Below the pieces are notes generated by a model. The model saw nothing but the letters and a program-made list of their open reading frames with translations. It ran no database searches and had not been told where the DNA came from. From contig JAVHLB010000006.1 in the NCBI GenBank assembly GCA_031082425.1, forward strand, positions 1-56,000: DNA of 56,000 nt, read 5' to 3'. The stretch is from Candidatus Edwardsbacteria bacterium (lineage in GTDB: Bacteria > Edwardsbacteria > AC1 > EtOH8). Shown piece by piece: positions 9,601 to 18,802 of this stretch. Positions within the stretch are counted from its first letter, which is position 1; each line of letters opens with the position of its first letter. The position numbers and the translations under genes are program-made.

Positions 9601-10894
9601 CCGCCACATTGTTTATCCGGTAATAATAGTCCACATAAAGCTGGGCTCCGCCGTAATAGGGGGTGCCCAGGGTGATCAAGCCGCTGGCCGGATCGAAGCT
9701 GCCTCCGGTATAATAGTTGACGCCGGTATCCAGCGGATTGTCATAAACCCCGGCCACCGAGGCCACCGGGATCACCGAGACCGTCAGGGTCAGGGTGTCG
9801 CTGGGCCAGACCTCCTCGCTGTTGATCAAGGCGGTCCGGTCGGCTTTGGGCGTCCCCAGATAGATCATCCCCTTTTCGGCATCAAACGATCCTCCGGCGT
9901 AATAATTGGTGCCCAGATGGTTGGTATCGTTGACATCCCACACCCCCTCCACATCGGTGATGACCTGTCCGAAGAAATCAAGGCGGAGGGTGTCAAAAGT
10001 GGTCACCGGAGCATTGACCTTTTGGATGTCGGCCACATCCGATCTGTTCCGGCTCAGGTAAAAATACTTGCTGTAGGGATTCAGGGGATCGTCGTCGCTG
10101 TAAGGCTCCATCCTGAGGCCGAACCAGCTGGAAGCCCCGCTCAGCCCGGCCGGGCTGCCAGAGGGATCCATTGCCTGCAACAATCTGATGCCCAGAAATT
10201 GGGGATTGACCCCGTAGCTGTTGGAGCAGGAGAACGAATCGGCCGTGATCCACAGCAGGTTCCGCCCCCCCCCGTTCACCGGATCGGAAGAGCTGTCAAA
10301 ACCGCAGAAATCGAGGTTGGATGAATTATTGGCGGCATCCCGGAAAACCGTGGGCAGATGGTAAAGCCCGGCATACAGGCTGTCCACCTTTTCTCCCCCG
10401 GCATTCTCCAGCTTATAGTTCAGGATGTAAAATTTGTCTATCGGCGAATAACTCCACTGATGCACCGTCAGATCCGCCTTGATGCCCAGCTTAATACCCT
10501 GGTTGGCGGCATTGCTGGTGTCCGACCAACCGGCTGAAAGTTCCAGTGGCGAAACAGCCCCCGGGATAGCGGCTGATACCAGGCCGCCGTCGTCATTCCA
10601 TTCGCTGCTGATAATGCCGTTTCCATCGATATATCCGGCGCTGACCCCGAAATGTTTTTTATTGTCGATGGACCCTCCCACCCACAGGCTGCCCAGTTTC
10701 AGCAGCGACTTAGCGTCATGATAGGGAAATAATCCGGCCGGAAGGTACTGGGCGTCGGTGGTATCCCCCATCAGGTTGTTTGATAACAGGTCGGTCCTCA
10801 AGGCCCCGGCATTGATGGTGGCCCGGTCGGACTGGGCCAGTCCCCAGCCGGCCGCCAGCGACAAAACAAATGCGATGGACAATAATTTTTTCAT
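6683..10894 (-). CDS. Large secreted Kelch and carboxypeptidase-regulatory-domain protein with sorting domain
   Basis: The start at 10894 is preferred over one 21 codons upstream. It has GGAGGG six bases upstream, opens a clear signal peptide (MKKLLSIAFVLSLAAG), and the longer start would lie inside the promoter. The 1403-residue product contains four copies of a repeat with core GVYD...NYYTGGSFD...G.I.LGTP near residues 313, 383, 459 and 536. Three carboxypeptidase regulatory-like (CNA-B/transthyretin-fold) domains occupy about 645-880. Five or six Kelch repeats (YLFGGRD, YVIGGYD, YAVGGLN, HCIGGRK, YMIGGWD, WIFGGK) span about 915-1200. A fourth regulatory-like domain lies near 1220-1275 and the sorting domain ends KKLVLLR. 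There is no catalytic motif; it looks like an extracellular structural or carbohydrate-binding protein. It has its own promoter and terminator. Confidence 0.87.
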   Translation of the reverse strand: MKKLLSIAFVLSLAAGWGLAQSDRATINAGALRTDLLSNNLMGDTTDAQYLPAGLFPYHDAKSLLKLGSLWVGGSIDNKKHFGVSAGYIDGNGIISSEWNDDGGLVSAAIPGAVSPLELSAGWSDTSNAANQGIKLGIKADLTVHQWSYSPIDKFYILNYKLENAGGEKVDSLYAGLYHLPTVFRDAANNSSNLDFCGFDSSSDPVNGGGRNLLWITADSFSCSNSYGVNPQFLGIRLLQAMDPSGSPAGLSGASSWFGLRMEPYSDDDPLNPYSKYFYLSRNRSDVADIQKVNAPVTTFDTLRLDFFGQVITDVEGVWDVNDTNHLGTNYYAGGSFDAEKGMIYLGTPKADRTALINSEEVWPSDTLTLTVSVIPVASVAGVYDNPLDTGVNYYTGGSFDPASGLITLGTPYYGGAQLYVDYYYRINNVAVSYNYYYNKVITTPWDSYTLQIDPYAVQNVEGVYWAKDSSGTGTNYYTGGSFDKSSGMISLAVPIDPDTLVFERYSTFMHDASWLPQDDTLDISELDLSKIVEILGVYDDSNTDRYPGGSYDPATGTITLGIPFSSDDYHSVWVTYRYLGLPSVWVKNYKPELSAKNVLTSVGPWTMDPGDTARAVFAVVAGNTLAELQAASDSALYIWNNPSAAISALAGSVSGMVERTAGRGPIPGAKVVAYQGVASLDSAYADDNGRYFISNISGGLYDSLVASAVNYLSASLSNVTVTNEQDNGGNNLTLISSRADLSGDIVRADGITPVKMAKIYIRGANSDSTFSDISGYYQFSGLEITAGDTLIFTAPYCRTDTVPGIMLAGDSASVINHTMHSLTGWIDGLITKLDGITPIAGATIKAARTADTVSAISGSDGHYSIPGLASDTYNILVSVDWFASDSMSGIGVVTDSTSLASLSLKQANNISSLIWQKKSTMPSWRYGSASAMAGGKVYLFGGRDYLGATNTVFCYDPAADTSRGDPWTSLTSMPTSRYGLGAATVGDSIIYVIGGYDNDSLPLATIEAYVPGSDAWVTGLAGMPTPRAFLGVASIADTVYAVGGLNEVFPGLDTVELYLPGSNSWVTKKALLGGPSFGRAGIGFATLDSLGTKRVHCIGGRKLDGSVLQTHIKYNPVTNAWASRAAIPWVVAFGAAASLNDSLYMIGGWDASNGYLNKVGAYTPFANTWSTATDLPITAAYHSASALDSVGLWIFGGKTADTYISDDIYFGYKAGGITGLCNTTTDGPVVGALVSAISDSKVKNTEATDNSGYYTLAGLEPGRYNVHIYKAGVMDTVISDVVVRWGRITDIGPVTGVSGGKPGVVVSSFALHPSYPNPARGFCHISYQIPSNSRVELAVYNVLGQKVKTLVSGNKPAGSYSIKWAGDDGRGQKVANGIYIYRLQMNSGTENKTATKKLVLLR

Positions 10895-10937
10895 GGGTCC
10901 CTCCGAATTTTTGATGAATATTTTCATAACAGCTTTA

Positions 10938-10967
10938 AGTATAAGACATAACACCATTAAAAGTCAA
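10938..10967 (-). promoter_or_regulatory. Sigma-70-type promoter for the Kelch-protein gene
   Basis: TTGACT (10962-10967) and TATACT (10938-10943) with an 18-base spacer on the minus strand, 43 bases before the ATG at 10894. Its position supports the shorter start. Confidence 0.65.
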
Positions 10968-11032
10968 CAGTTTCCTTGCTCTCAAGTTTCAAATGACAGG
11001 CAAATATGAGCATTATTGATTGATCCAAAACA

Positions 11033-11064
11033 AATTGACGCCCCTGCCTTCAGGGGCGTCAATT
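11033..11064 (-). terminator. Intrinsic terminator of the first subtilisin gene
   Basis: Perfect 14-bp stem AATTGACGCCCCTG with a 4-base loop, 15 bases after the stop, followed on the minus strand by TGTTTTGG. Confidence 0.88.
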
Positions 11065-11079
11065 ATAGGCCAAGGATGG

Positions 11080-14000
11080 CTATTTGATAAGCGTGATCTT
11101 CTTGGTGGATTTGTAGCTGCCGGCCTCCAGCGAGTAGAAATATACTCCGTTGGACATGGTCTGGCCCTTATCATTCTTGCCGTTCCATACGCTAGAATAG
11201 TAACCGGCCGGCCGGACCTCGTTGACCAGGGTATTGACCAGCTGTCCGGTGATGTTGTAGATCTTCAGGCTGACATTTGAGGCAGCCGGCAGCTGGAATC
11301 TGATCTCGGCCTGTCCGGAGAAGGGATTGGGTATGGGAGCCCCCAGGGCAAACGACGCCGGCCCCAAAGTCCTGACCTCGATCGGCCCGTAAGCTGTCCG
11401 GTCCCCGCTCCGTGATACCTCCACCAGCTGGTAATAGTAGACCTTCTGGGGAGCGACCGAAGCATCAAAATACTGGTACTCGGTAGGCTGGTTGGTGGTT
11501 CCCTGGGCCTCCTTTTCGGCGATCTTGATATATGGTCCGGCGGCCGATGCGCTTCTCTCAATTTCCCAAAGATCGGAATCCAGCTCGGACTGGGTGGCCC
11601 ATTTGAGGGTCACCCCCTGGGTGGAGACCAGATGGTTGAAGGAGGAGAGCGAGACCGCGCCCGGGGTGCTGATGCCGCTTAGAACGGTCAGGGTTGCAGT
11701 GGACCAGGCCCCCCAGTTGTTGACCGATTTGGCCGTCGAATTGTCCTGAGCCCTTAAATAGACGGTGTAGATTCCCGGGGTCCACCCATCGGTTGAAATA
11801 CCGCCGTGAGCCTTCTCGTAGATGCTGCCCCATGATCCGTCGGTGGGAGAAAGGTTGCCGATATAGGAGCTGGCGCCCACCCGGACCGAGCATCTGACTG
11901 CGCCTATGCCGGAAAGCCCGGTGCTGGAATCGGAGGCATCGCAGGAAACTATAAAACCGTTGCCGGCCTGGTTGCCCACCGGGTTGCGGGCGAATTTTAT
12001 GGTCCCAGGGACTATCACCGGCCCGGTGAAGTCGTTGCCCACCCGCTGGATGGTGAAATTGCCCACCGTATCGAAGCCGCTCATGGCCGGATAAAGGCCC
12101 TTGTCCTGAACCCTGACCCTTACCTGATACTTGCTGCCGTTCTCCCGGGTGGTGATGTCCCAAGTATATGGCGAAGCAGCCAGAGAGGTGGTCTTAAGCA
12201 GGGTGTTCCAGCTGGCCCCCTCGTTGTTGGAGTATTCCACCCAGGTGGTGTCGATGGTGGCCCCGCCCTTGGCATAGGCCCGCCAGGCGATGGGAATGCT
12301 GTTGCCGGTATAGATCTGGCCGGCCACCGGGGTCTGAATGGTGTCATAGGGATGGTCGTGGCCGATAAGCCAGATGAACATCTTGTTCAATATGTCGGTA
12401 CGGATGGCGCTGTTGGAAATCGCCGCTTCCAGTTGGGTGATCTCGAAGGCATTCATTACCGTCCTGGTGGGATAGCCGCCCCACACCCCGTTGCCCAAGG
12501 ATCCAAAATTGTTGGTCGATTGCCACTTTGTCCCGCAGGTATCCAGGGTGGTACCAGGGAAATCCCACACGGGACTGCCGGTCCCAGGTGCGCCGGTATA
12601 GCCCGGCAAATAATGGGAATTCCTGATGCTGTCGCCGCAGGCGCCCTCTCTCCAACTGGTATGGCTGACTCCAGCGGTATAAGCGCCGGAGATGGGATCG
12701 CTGGCCACGCCGTAAATGGTGAGGGCGCTGTTTTCAACTATATGATCACCGACGTAGCTGAAGTGCAGATAGTTGCGGCAGAAAATAGTATCGGCCTGCA
12801 GGTCAGGCCCGGCCGCCTGATTCAGCCAGGTGTCCCAGCCTATGTCGTTACCGGTGACCGCGAAGCGGGCTCCGGCATTATGGTAGGCGATCAAAGTATC
12901 GCGCTGGGCCGGGGTAAAGGCCGGATAGGTCCCGCCCGACGAACCGTCCTGGGCCACCTGAATGAATACCGCCTTGTATTTTTTGAGCTGGGCGGTGGTA
13001 ACCGCGCCCTGCAGCTGGCTGGACCACCAATCGTATCCCCATCCACCCTGAGTCAGGGCCGAAGTCAAATAATCGGCGTGAATGAACGAGTTGGCAAAGC
13101 CGTTATCGTCCCACATCCAGATCAGAATGTCGTTCTGGCCGCTTCCGCCGCCGGTGCTGAACATATAGTGCCGCCCGGCGTTGTCGTCCCGCAGGGTATT
13201 GCCGTTGGCATCCTTGGACTCCACATCGTAATAGTATATCTGGTTGGCGGCCAGCCCGGACAGGGTTACTATGTTATTGGTCATCAGGGGGGTATCCACT
13301 GCGGTGGTGCTACCCAGGGCGGTGGTGGTGCCGTAATAGACCCGGCTGGTGGTGTTCTGCGAAGTGTTCCACATGATCAGCTTCATGCTCCCCGCCGGAG
13401 GCTGGGTGTCGCCGGCCCGGACATTGGTGATGGTGAAGGACCCGCCGTTGATGCTGGCATAGGCGGTATCGGCAGCGCCGGCCGGGATATTATCAACATA
13501 CACCACCCTGACGGAATCGAGGTAGTCCACGCTCAGACGTCCGTCGCCGTTCACCGGATTGCCGTTATACAGGGCGATCTTGCCCCGGAACAGACCGTCG
13601 CCCACCTTGACGCAGGAGACGATCTCCGGGGTGGTCTCCACCAGTTTGGCGTAAACCGACACATTGTTGGAGGCCAGGATGTTGTTGGGATCTACGATCT
13701 CAATCCGCAGGGTGTCGCCCACTCCACCTCCGATGGGGGTGTCGTAGGAGTTTTTATCCAGGTAGACCTTGCCCATGGCCGGCAGGGCGGTCCGGTAGGT
13801 GATCACCAAGGCAAAGGGCTGCGGTCCCATGGCCACGTTCTTGCCGGTGACCCTTATCCTCCAGATCCCGGTGGGCGGGGCCACCACCTTGATGCCCTCC
13901 AAGATGTCAATATTATCGTTGTCGGTGGCGGTGGTGACCGACTGCCGGGGAAGGACGGAACCGTAGCGGTTGCCGCGGTAGCGGGCAGCCGCGGGATTGT

Positions 14001-16089
14001 AGGCATCCAGGTCCAGATCGTTCACCAATGCTTTGGCGGCGGTGGTGCTGCCGGGATAGTCGGTCCAGGTCAGTGATATCTTAAGCCCGCTGGCTCCGGC
14101 CGGTATGTTAACCAGGTATTCCACGGCCTCGCCGGTATTGACCCCGGTCCGGTTGTCGTTGACCAGCAGTTTTACCTGGTTGCCCGACAGGTACAGGGCG
14201 GTGTCCAGATTGACCCGGCCCCAGCCGAACAGGGAGTCCGGCACGAAGCTGCCGCACCAGCTGGTGGTGCTGTCGCCGCTGATGGCCAGGGTGGCCTTCA
14301 TCAGGGCGGCCGAGGGGGTGAACCCGTTGGCGGCTATCTTGGTGCCGGTGGGATACCAGCCATCGGTGAAATATTGGCGAAGCAGGGCGGTGGCTCCGGC
14401 CACAATGGGGGCGGACATGGAGGTGCCGCTCATGGTGCGGGTGCCGGCCCCGTCGCCGTCGGCCGATATGATATTCACCCCCGGAGCGCAGACGGTGGGG
14501 CTAAGCCTTCCGTCCAACAGCCGGCCCCAGCTGGAGAAGGTGGCCTTGGTATTGGCCCCGCCCACGCCCAGGGCTCCGGCTGTCGCAACGGCGCCCACGT
14601 TCACCGAGTTCTTGGCGGTGGCCGGCGAACCGGCCTTGGACAGGGGCACGGCCTCGGTCCCGGTATTGCCGTTGGAAAATATCCACAGATAATCCTTGTG
14701 GCTCCACATGAACTGGTCGGATTCCATGGAGCTGCTGCTGTAGGTTCCGCCGTCATCACTGCCCCAGGAGTTGGACGAAATGCAGGCCCTCTGGCTGATG
14801 TATTTATAGGTGCTGTCCCAGCCCCAGGAACCCACCCGGTTGATGTCCCAGGTGCCGTAAACCGAGCCGGAGTCTCCGCCGCCGTCTATGAAGACCAGTT
14901 TGGCGTGCTTGGCCATTCCCTCATAGATTCCGGTCAAGATCGAGCTGTCATTGCCGGCGTTGCTGCCGGTGGTATGGGTGCCGTGGTAGGAATTGGCCGA
15001 TTCATCTCCCCACTTGGACATGGTGCCGGCGGCCCAGCCCAGATCGATCTCGTCTTCCCGGGCGCCCGGCTGCTGGCCCACCACCTTGCGGTGGGTGGCA
15101 TCCCAGTACCAGGTGGACTTGCGGTTGGAGGAATGCTGAAAATATTCGTTGGCCTCGGCGCAGCCGGTGTCTAGGTTCTGGATCAACTGGCCCTCTCCGC
15201 TGATGCCCACAGCCCAGAAAGGCCTGGCATTGGCGGTCAGGGTGCCGTTCTGCACGTTAACCTCGCTGACGGCATTGTGGATCTTGAACACCGGCATGGG
15301 CTCCATCCAGGATACCCCCTTGAGGTTGGCCAGGGCGCTCAGCTTGTCCAGGCTGATGTCAACGAATATTTTCTTGTTGAACTTGCCGGGTTCCCACTCA
15401 AAGGTTGATTTGTAGAATATCTTGTGGCCGACGACGGCCTCGATCTGCTTTATCGCTCCGCTGATATCCTCCGGGCTGAACAGGGTGATGGACGCCCGGA
15501 TCTTTCCTCCCTTGGCATTGGAGGCCAGCCGGGGGGATATTTTGTAGGCCGGCTGATAAAGCCCGGTCCATTTGACCTCGCTTTTGGAGGCCCGGATATT
15601 TTTATCGATGGTCTGGTTCATCCGGACCACAAAGGCATAGTTGGGCAGGTAGAACATCACCTCGGCCCCGGCCTTCTCCAAACCCTTGCGCCAGGCATCC
15701 TGCACCGGACCGTTGAACTGGACAATATAATAGGCCGGCTCATCACCCTTGGGGGTGTCGTATTTCAGATCGGCCGGCATATTGGGCTCGCCGACATCGG
15801 TATTTATCTTATAGCCATTGGAGAACTCAATGACGCCGGCATTGGCGTAGGGCTGAACCCCTACCGCAATTTTATTCTCGCCGATGAATTGGGGATTGCC
15901 GCTGGCGGTAATAGACTGGTTGCTGGCGATTTTAACCGCCGGAACGACGGTGGCCTTGGTCGCCTGCTTAGTGCTCTGAGCAGCATCCAACTTATAGGCC
16001 GAAACATCTTTCAGACCCACCAGGGAGATAGTTACCAGAGCTGTTACCAGCACCAAGCCGGTTAACCATACGCTAGTTTTTCTAGCCAT
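11080..16089 (-). CDS. Subtilisin-family (S8) serine peptidase, multidomain, with sorting domain
   Basis: A 1669-residue secreted protease with a hydrophobic N-terminal signal (SVWLTGLVLVTALVTISLVG). An I9-like prodomain at about 90-200 (YYIVQFNGPVQDAWR) precedes the S8 domain. The catalytic triad is visible: Asp near 306 (NLDTGC), His near 369 (YHGTHTTG) and Ser near 557 (SGTSMSAP). A beta-rich region follows. Next comes a domain of about 250 residues from ~985 (ILIWMWDDNG...) that resembles the glutamine-amidotransferase-like domain in the two following secreted proteins. Ig-like modules and a fibronectin-III-like module (AVSLSSF...LKWATQSE...IERS) near 1478-1575 come before the sorting domain ending KKITLIK. 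GGAG precedes the ATG. It is a single-gene unit with a sigma-54-type promoter and strong terminator. Likely an extracellular protein-degrading or processing enzyme. Confidence 0.92.
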   Translation of the reverse strand: MARKTSVWLTGLVLVTALVTISLVGLKDVSAYKLDAAQSTKQATKATVVPAVKIASNQSITASGNPQFIGENKIAVGVQPYANAGVIEFSNGYKINTDVGEPNMPADLKYDTPKGDEPAYYIVQFNGPVQDAWRKGLEKAGAEVMFYLPNYAFVVRMNQTIDKNIRASKSEVKWTGLYQPAYKISPRLASNAKGGKIRASITLFSPEDISGAIKQIEAVVGHKIFYKSTFEWEPGKFNKKIFVDISLDKLSALANLKGVSWMEPMPVFKIHNAVSEVNVQNGTLTANARPFWAVGISGEGQLIQNLDTGCAEANEYFQHSSNRKSTWYWDATHRKVVGQQPGAREDEIDLGWAAGTMSKWGDESANSYHGTHTTGSNAGNDSSILTGIYEGMAKHAKLVFIDGGGDSGSVYGTWDINRVGSWGWDSTYKYISQRACISSNSWGSDDGGTYSSSSMESDQFMWSHKDYLWIFSNGNTGTEAVPLSKAGSPATAKNSVNVGAVATAGALGVGGANTKATFSSWGRLLDGRLSPTVCAPGVNIISADGDGAGTRTMSGTSMSAPIVAGATALLRQYFTDGWYPTGTKIAANGFTPSAALMKATLAISGDSTTSWCGSFVPDSLFGWGRVNLDTALYLSGNQVKLLVNDNRTGVNTGEAVEYLVNIPAGASGLKISLTWTDYPGSTTAAKALVNDLDLDAYNPAAARYRGNRYGSVLPRQSVTTATDNDNIDILEGIKVVAPPTGIWRIRVTGKNVAMGPQPFALVITYRTALPAMGKVYLDKNSYDTPIGGGVGDTLRIEIVDPNNILASNNVSVYAKLVETTPEIVSCVKVGDGLFRGKIALYNGNPVNGDGRLSVDYLDSVRVVYVDNIPAGAADTAYASINGGSFTITNVRAGDTQPPAGSMKLIMWNTSQNTTSRVYYGTTTALGSTTAVDTPLMTNNIVTLSGLAANQIYYYDVESKDANGNTLRDDNAGRHYMFSTGGGSGQNDILIWMWDDNGFANSFIHADYLTSALTQGGWGYDWWSSQLQGAVTTAQLKKYKAVFIQVAQDGSSGGTYPAFTPAQRDTLIAYHNAGARFAVTGNDIGWDTWLNQAAGPDLQADTIFCRNYLHFSYVGDHIVENSALTIYGVASDPISGAYTAGVSHTSWREGACGDSIRNSHYLPGYTGAPGTGSPVWDFPGTTLDTCGTKWQSTNNFGSLGNGVWGGYPTRTVMNAFEITQLEAAISNSAIRTDILNKMFIWLIGHDHPYDTIQTPVAGQIYTGNSIPIAWRAYAKGGATIDTTWVEYSNNEGASWNTLLKTTSLAASPYTWDITTRENGSKYQVRVRVQDKGLYPAMSGFDTVGNFTIQRVGNDFTGPVIVPGTIKFARNPVGNQAGNGFIVSCDASDSSTGLSGIGAVRCSVRVGASSYIGNLSPTDGSWGSIYEKAHGGISTDGWTPGIYTVYLRAQDNSTAKSVNNWGAWSTATLTVLSGISTPGAVSLSSFNHLVSTQGVTLKWATQSELDSDLWEIERSASAAGPYIKIAEKEAQGTTNQPTEYQYFDASVAPQKVYYYQLVEVSRSGDRTAYGPIEVRTLGPASFALGAPIPNPFSGQAEIRFQLPAASNVSLKIYNITGQLVNTLVNEVRPAGYYSSVWNGKNDKGQTMSNGVYFYSLEAGSYKSTKKITLIK

Positions 16090-16146
16090 GTTTTTCTCCT
16101 TTTATTGATTAATTTTTATTTTTTACGATATTAAGCTTATTATATA

Positions 16147-16162
16147 TGCAATTTATATGCCG
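16147..16162 (-). promoter_or_regulatory. Sigma-54 (-24/-12) promoter of the first subtilisin gene
   Basis: The minus strand reads CGGCATATAAATTGCA. It matches TGGCAC-N5-TTGCW with GG and GC exactly 10 bases apart. The -12 GC is 59 bases from the ATG, the same distance as at the second subtilisin gene. Confidence 0.75.
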
Positions 16163-16356
16163 TTATTAATATTATTCCGTATTTCAACTTATTGCTATTT
16201 AATATGTTAAAAATATTATTAGGCATAATCTGCGATACTTTTAGATATTATATTAAATTTACGCAATATTTACATCATTTTTGCTTTATGAACATAACTC
16301 ATTTATTATTATAACGTTATATTAATGTATTTATTGCGCTTAATAATGGCTATATG
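16163..16356 (-). promoter_or_regulatory. AT-rich upstream region with candidate activator site
   Basis: About 190 bases of very AT-rich DNA and no gene. At 16292-16314 it contains ACATAACTCATTTATTAT, nearly identical in sequence and in distance from the -24 box (130 bases) to a site upstream of the M6 gene (128 bases). This is the usual range for an enhancer bound by a sigma-54 activator. The role is inferred. Confidence 0.45.
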
Positions 16357-16358
16357 AA

Positions 16359-16389
16359 AAAATGGCAGGGCTTGAAGCCCTGCCATTTT
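16359..16389 (-). terminator. Intrinsic terminator of the 18803-21505/16404-18788 operon
   Basis: Perfect 13-bp stem AAAATGGCAGGGC with a 5-base loop, followed by TTCATATAG on the minus strand, 14 bases after the stop. Confidence 0.88.
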
Positions 16390-16403
16390 GTTAGATGATC
16401 AGC

Positions 16404-18788
16404 TTATTTGACCTTCACCATTTTCTTGGTCAGGCTTTGGTTACCGGTGGTCAGGCGGTAGAGATAGACCCCGTTGGACACTTTTCTGCCACTGCGGTCC
16501 AGGCCGTTCCAGGAAACCTCATGCATGCCGGCAGCCTGCTCCTCGTCGCACAGGGTGGCGATCTCCTGCCCCACTATGTTGTAGACCCTCAAAGCCACCC
16601 GGGAGGCAGTGGGCAAGGCATAGGAGATGGAGGTATTGCTGGTGAACGGATTGGGCCTGGCCTGGTTTAAAATGGCTGTTTTGCCGAAGACCAACGCCTC
16701 AGGTTCGCCATCCACCTTGTAGAAGGCGGTAATACCGAACCATCTCAGCGACCGGGCGATGAACTCGGTCCGTGACAGCTTGCCAGCTGTGTTGGAGGCC
16801 ACCGCCTCCAGAGGCACTGAGGAAAATACGGATTTGTAAACGGCTGTCGAACACCTGATCACGCCTGAGCCCCCGATGGTCTTGAACTGGAACACCGATT
16901 CTGCCCCGGCCAGCGGAAACATCCGGTCCATGGACTTGTAGTTTCCGGCCGTTCCAGTAGTCATGATAGCCAGAGTATCCGGGGTGCCATGGCTGATGGG
17001 CAGGGCCACCTGACCGATGGAGGTGATATAAGCTGTGGCCACGTTAAAATTATCAAAATCGGCCTTAAGATAAGAATTGTAAAATACCGCGGTGTCGCTG
17101 ACATTCTGGCCCAGGTTCTTGGAGGACAATAAAAGATTGCCTCCCCGGTCCAAAAAGGCCGACAGGCTGTCTCTCTCCGTCTGGGTCAGGGTGGTCAGGC
17201 TGTCGTCGCCGGTGAACCAGACCAGCACATTGAAGTTGCCGAGCACCGACAGGGCATCGGCCTTGCGGTTGTCCCAGTAGCCGTAGAGAACGCCGGTGGT
17301 ATCCATCGAGGTCAGATAGTACTGACCGTAATCGTTGGCCGGCAGGGCGTCGTTGACCAGGAGCATCTTATACTTGTGCTCGCCTACAAAGAAATGCCAG
17401 GGGGTCTGCGATCCGCCGGTCGGATAATAGCCGGTATTCCAGATGGGCTGCCCGGCCTGGTCCAGGGCGCCGTCACGGCCGCTGACATAATACTGCACCA
17501 TGGTGCCGGGGTACTGGGGCGGGATGGAGCCCATGTATTCGTTGGCGCTGCCGGTGGGAGACATGGGAATATAGCTCCAGGTGGTGTCGCTGGAGACGAA
17601 TGGTTTCACCCGGTAATAAAGTCTAACCTGGGATATTCCGGAGCTATCCGTCACTTGGGTGTACACCGGGAAGGGCCCGGTAAAAGAGGTATCCTTCCAG
17701 GTGGTGGTATTGGTTACCTGGGGCGGGGTCCAATCGAATATCCTGAAATTATAGCTGACCCCCGGAGCGGTGACCGGCTGGTTGGAGTAATTTCCGGTCA
17801 TGCTGTCGGTGGCCCTGATATACCAGTTGATCGTTACCGGGTTCACCACCGGATAATTCTGCGATGGAATGGTATAGTAATACAGACCTCCGGCCAGGCT
17901 GTCACGAGGATAGGAAAGCCACATCCCCATTCCGTAGTCGTACAGGCAAAGCGAATCGTTGATCACATCCCCTTCGCTGTTAAAGCTGGTCCATACTGGG
18001 AAGGGCCCCAGTTGGTCGGTATCGGCTATCAGCTGGGTGTTGTACGGCCAGGGGTCGATGATCTGGAAATGATTCATGGTGTCGCGCTTGGTGGGATACT
18101 GGGCCCAGTTGCCCATGGTGTCGTAGGCGGCCATGAACCATTTGTATGTCACCGGCGTCTTAGTGTTGCCGGCATTCCTGGGAATACTGTAATAGTAGAA
18201 ACCGTCGGCCCCCAGGCTGTCCCGGGGAATGCTTCCGGTGATATCATTGTAAATGTAATCATTGGCCACCGAATCGCCGTAAAGGGTGGTGATGTTGGCC
18301 TTGACCACAAAGGGTCCGTTGTAAAACGTATCCCGGAGGGCGCTGACATTGCTATACTGAGGGGAATAAATGGTATTGATAAAACTATAGTAATCATTGT
18401 TTCCCGGATCTTCGGTGGTGCCGGTATAAGAAGCGTTATCAGCCCAAACCGAATAGGCAACCTCTACCGGCGTCTCCATACCTACCGGGATGGCGGGGAT
18501 GTCAAAATAGAAAGTGTCCCCCACTTGGGTGTATTCCTCGATCCAGCTGTCGTTGGGATCGAGCCAACTGTTATACGGCCAGCCCCAAGGACCGCTGGTG
18601 GGGTTGAAACTGAAGCCAAGTGCAACATAGCCCAAGCCTTCGTCGCATTTTACCACCGTCCTGACGGTGAAAGGCCCGGTAAAACTGGTGTCCGGCCACA
18701 GGGTGGTCAAAGTGATGGACGGAGCGGCGGCGTTGGCGGCGGCGGCGGCCAGAACGATCAAGGAAATTATAAAAATATATTTGCGCAT
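16404..18788 (-). CDS. Secreted Ig-repeat protein with amidotransferase-like domain and sorting domain
   Basis: A 794-residue protein with a signal peptide (residues 1-21, ending AAAANA). Four Ig-like modules of about 100 residues begin with a shared 'DTSFTGPF.V' type strand, near residues 30, 145, 255 and 355. A domain at about 470-700 starts KMLLVNDALP and includes LVWFTGDDS and FLDRGGNLLLSS. It resembles a Rossmann-like class I amidotransferase/ThuA-like fold; no catalytic cysteine is evident. The sorting domain covers 711-794 (RPNPFTSN, YNIVGQEI, GVYLYRL, KKMVKVK). GGAGAG precedes the ATG and overlaps the end of the upstream gene (14-base gap), so the two are cotranscribed and probably translationally coupled. 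Function unknown; likely a surface or secreted binding protein. Confidence 0.82.
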   Translation of the reverse strand: MRKYIFIISLIVLAAAAANAAAPSITLTTLWPDTSFTGPFTVRTVVKCDEGLGYVALGFSFNPTSGPWGWPYNSWLDPNDSWIEEYTQVGDTFYFDIPAIPVGMETPVEVAYSVWADNASYTGTTEDPGNNDYYSFINTIYSPQYSNVSALRDTFYNGPFVVKANITTLYGDSVANDYIYNDITGSIPRDSLGADGFYYYSIPRNAGNTKTPVTYKWFMAAYDTMGNWAQYPTKRDTMNHFQIIDPWPYNTQLIADTDQLGPFPVWTSFNSEGDVINDSLCLYDYGMGMWLSYPRDSLAGGLYYYTIPSQNYPVVNPVTINWYIRATDSMTGNYSNQPVTAPGVSYNFRIFDWTPPQVTNTTTWKDTSFTGPFPVYTQVTDSSGISQVRLYYRVKPFVSSDTTWSYIPMSPTGSANEYMGSIPPQYPGTMVQYYVSGRDGALDQAGQPIWNTGYYPTGGSQTPWHFFVGEHKYKMLLVNDALPANDYGQYYLTSMDTTGVLYGYWDNRKADALSVLGNFNVLVWFTGDDSLTTLTQTERDSLSAFLDRGGNLLLSSKNLGQNVSDTAVFYNSYLKADFDNFNVATAYITSIGQVALPISHGTPDTLAIMTTGTAGNYKSMDRMFPLAGAESVFQFKTIGGSGVIRCSTAVYKSVFSSVPLEAVASNTAGKLSRTEFIARSLRWFGITAFYKVDGEPEALVFGKTAILNQARPNPFTSNTSISYALPTASRVALRVYNIVGQEIATLCDEEQAAGMHEVSWNGLDRSGRKVSNGVYLYRLTTGNQSLTKKMVKVK

Positions 18789-18802
18789 CTTAGTGTCTCT
18801 CC

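Noticed and set aside
10895..10957. Longer N-terminus of the Kelch protein
   Set aside because: Would include the promoter -10 box region and destroy the signal peptide; the downstream ATG has GGAGGG.
12352..14076. 574-codon plus-strand ORF opposite the first S8 gene
   Set aside because: Lies wholly antisense to a well-supported protease. The translation is low-complexity, rich in G, V and H, without motifs or a ribosome-binding site; it results from strong third-position bias on the real strand.
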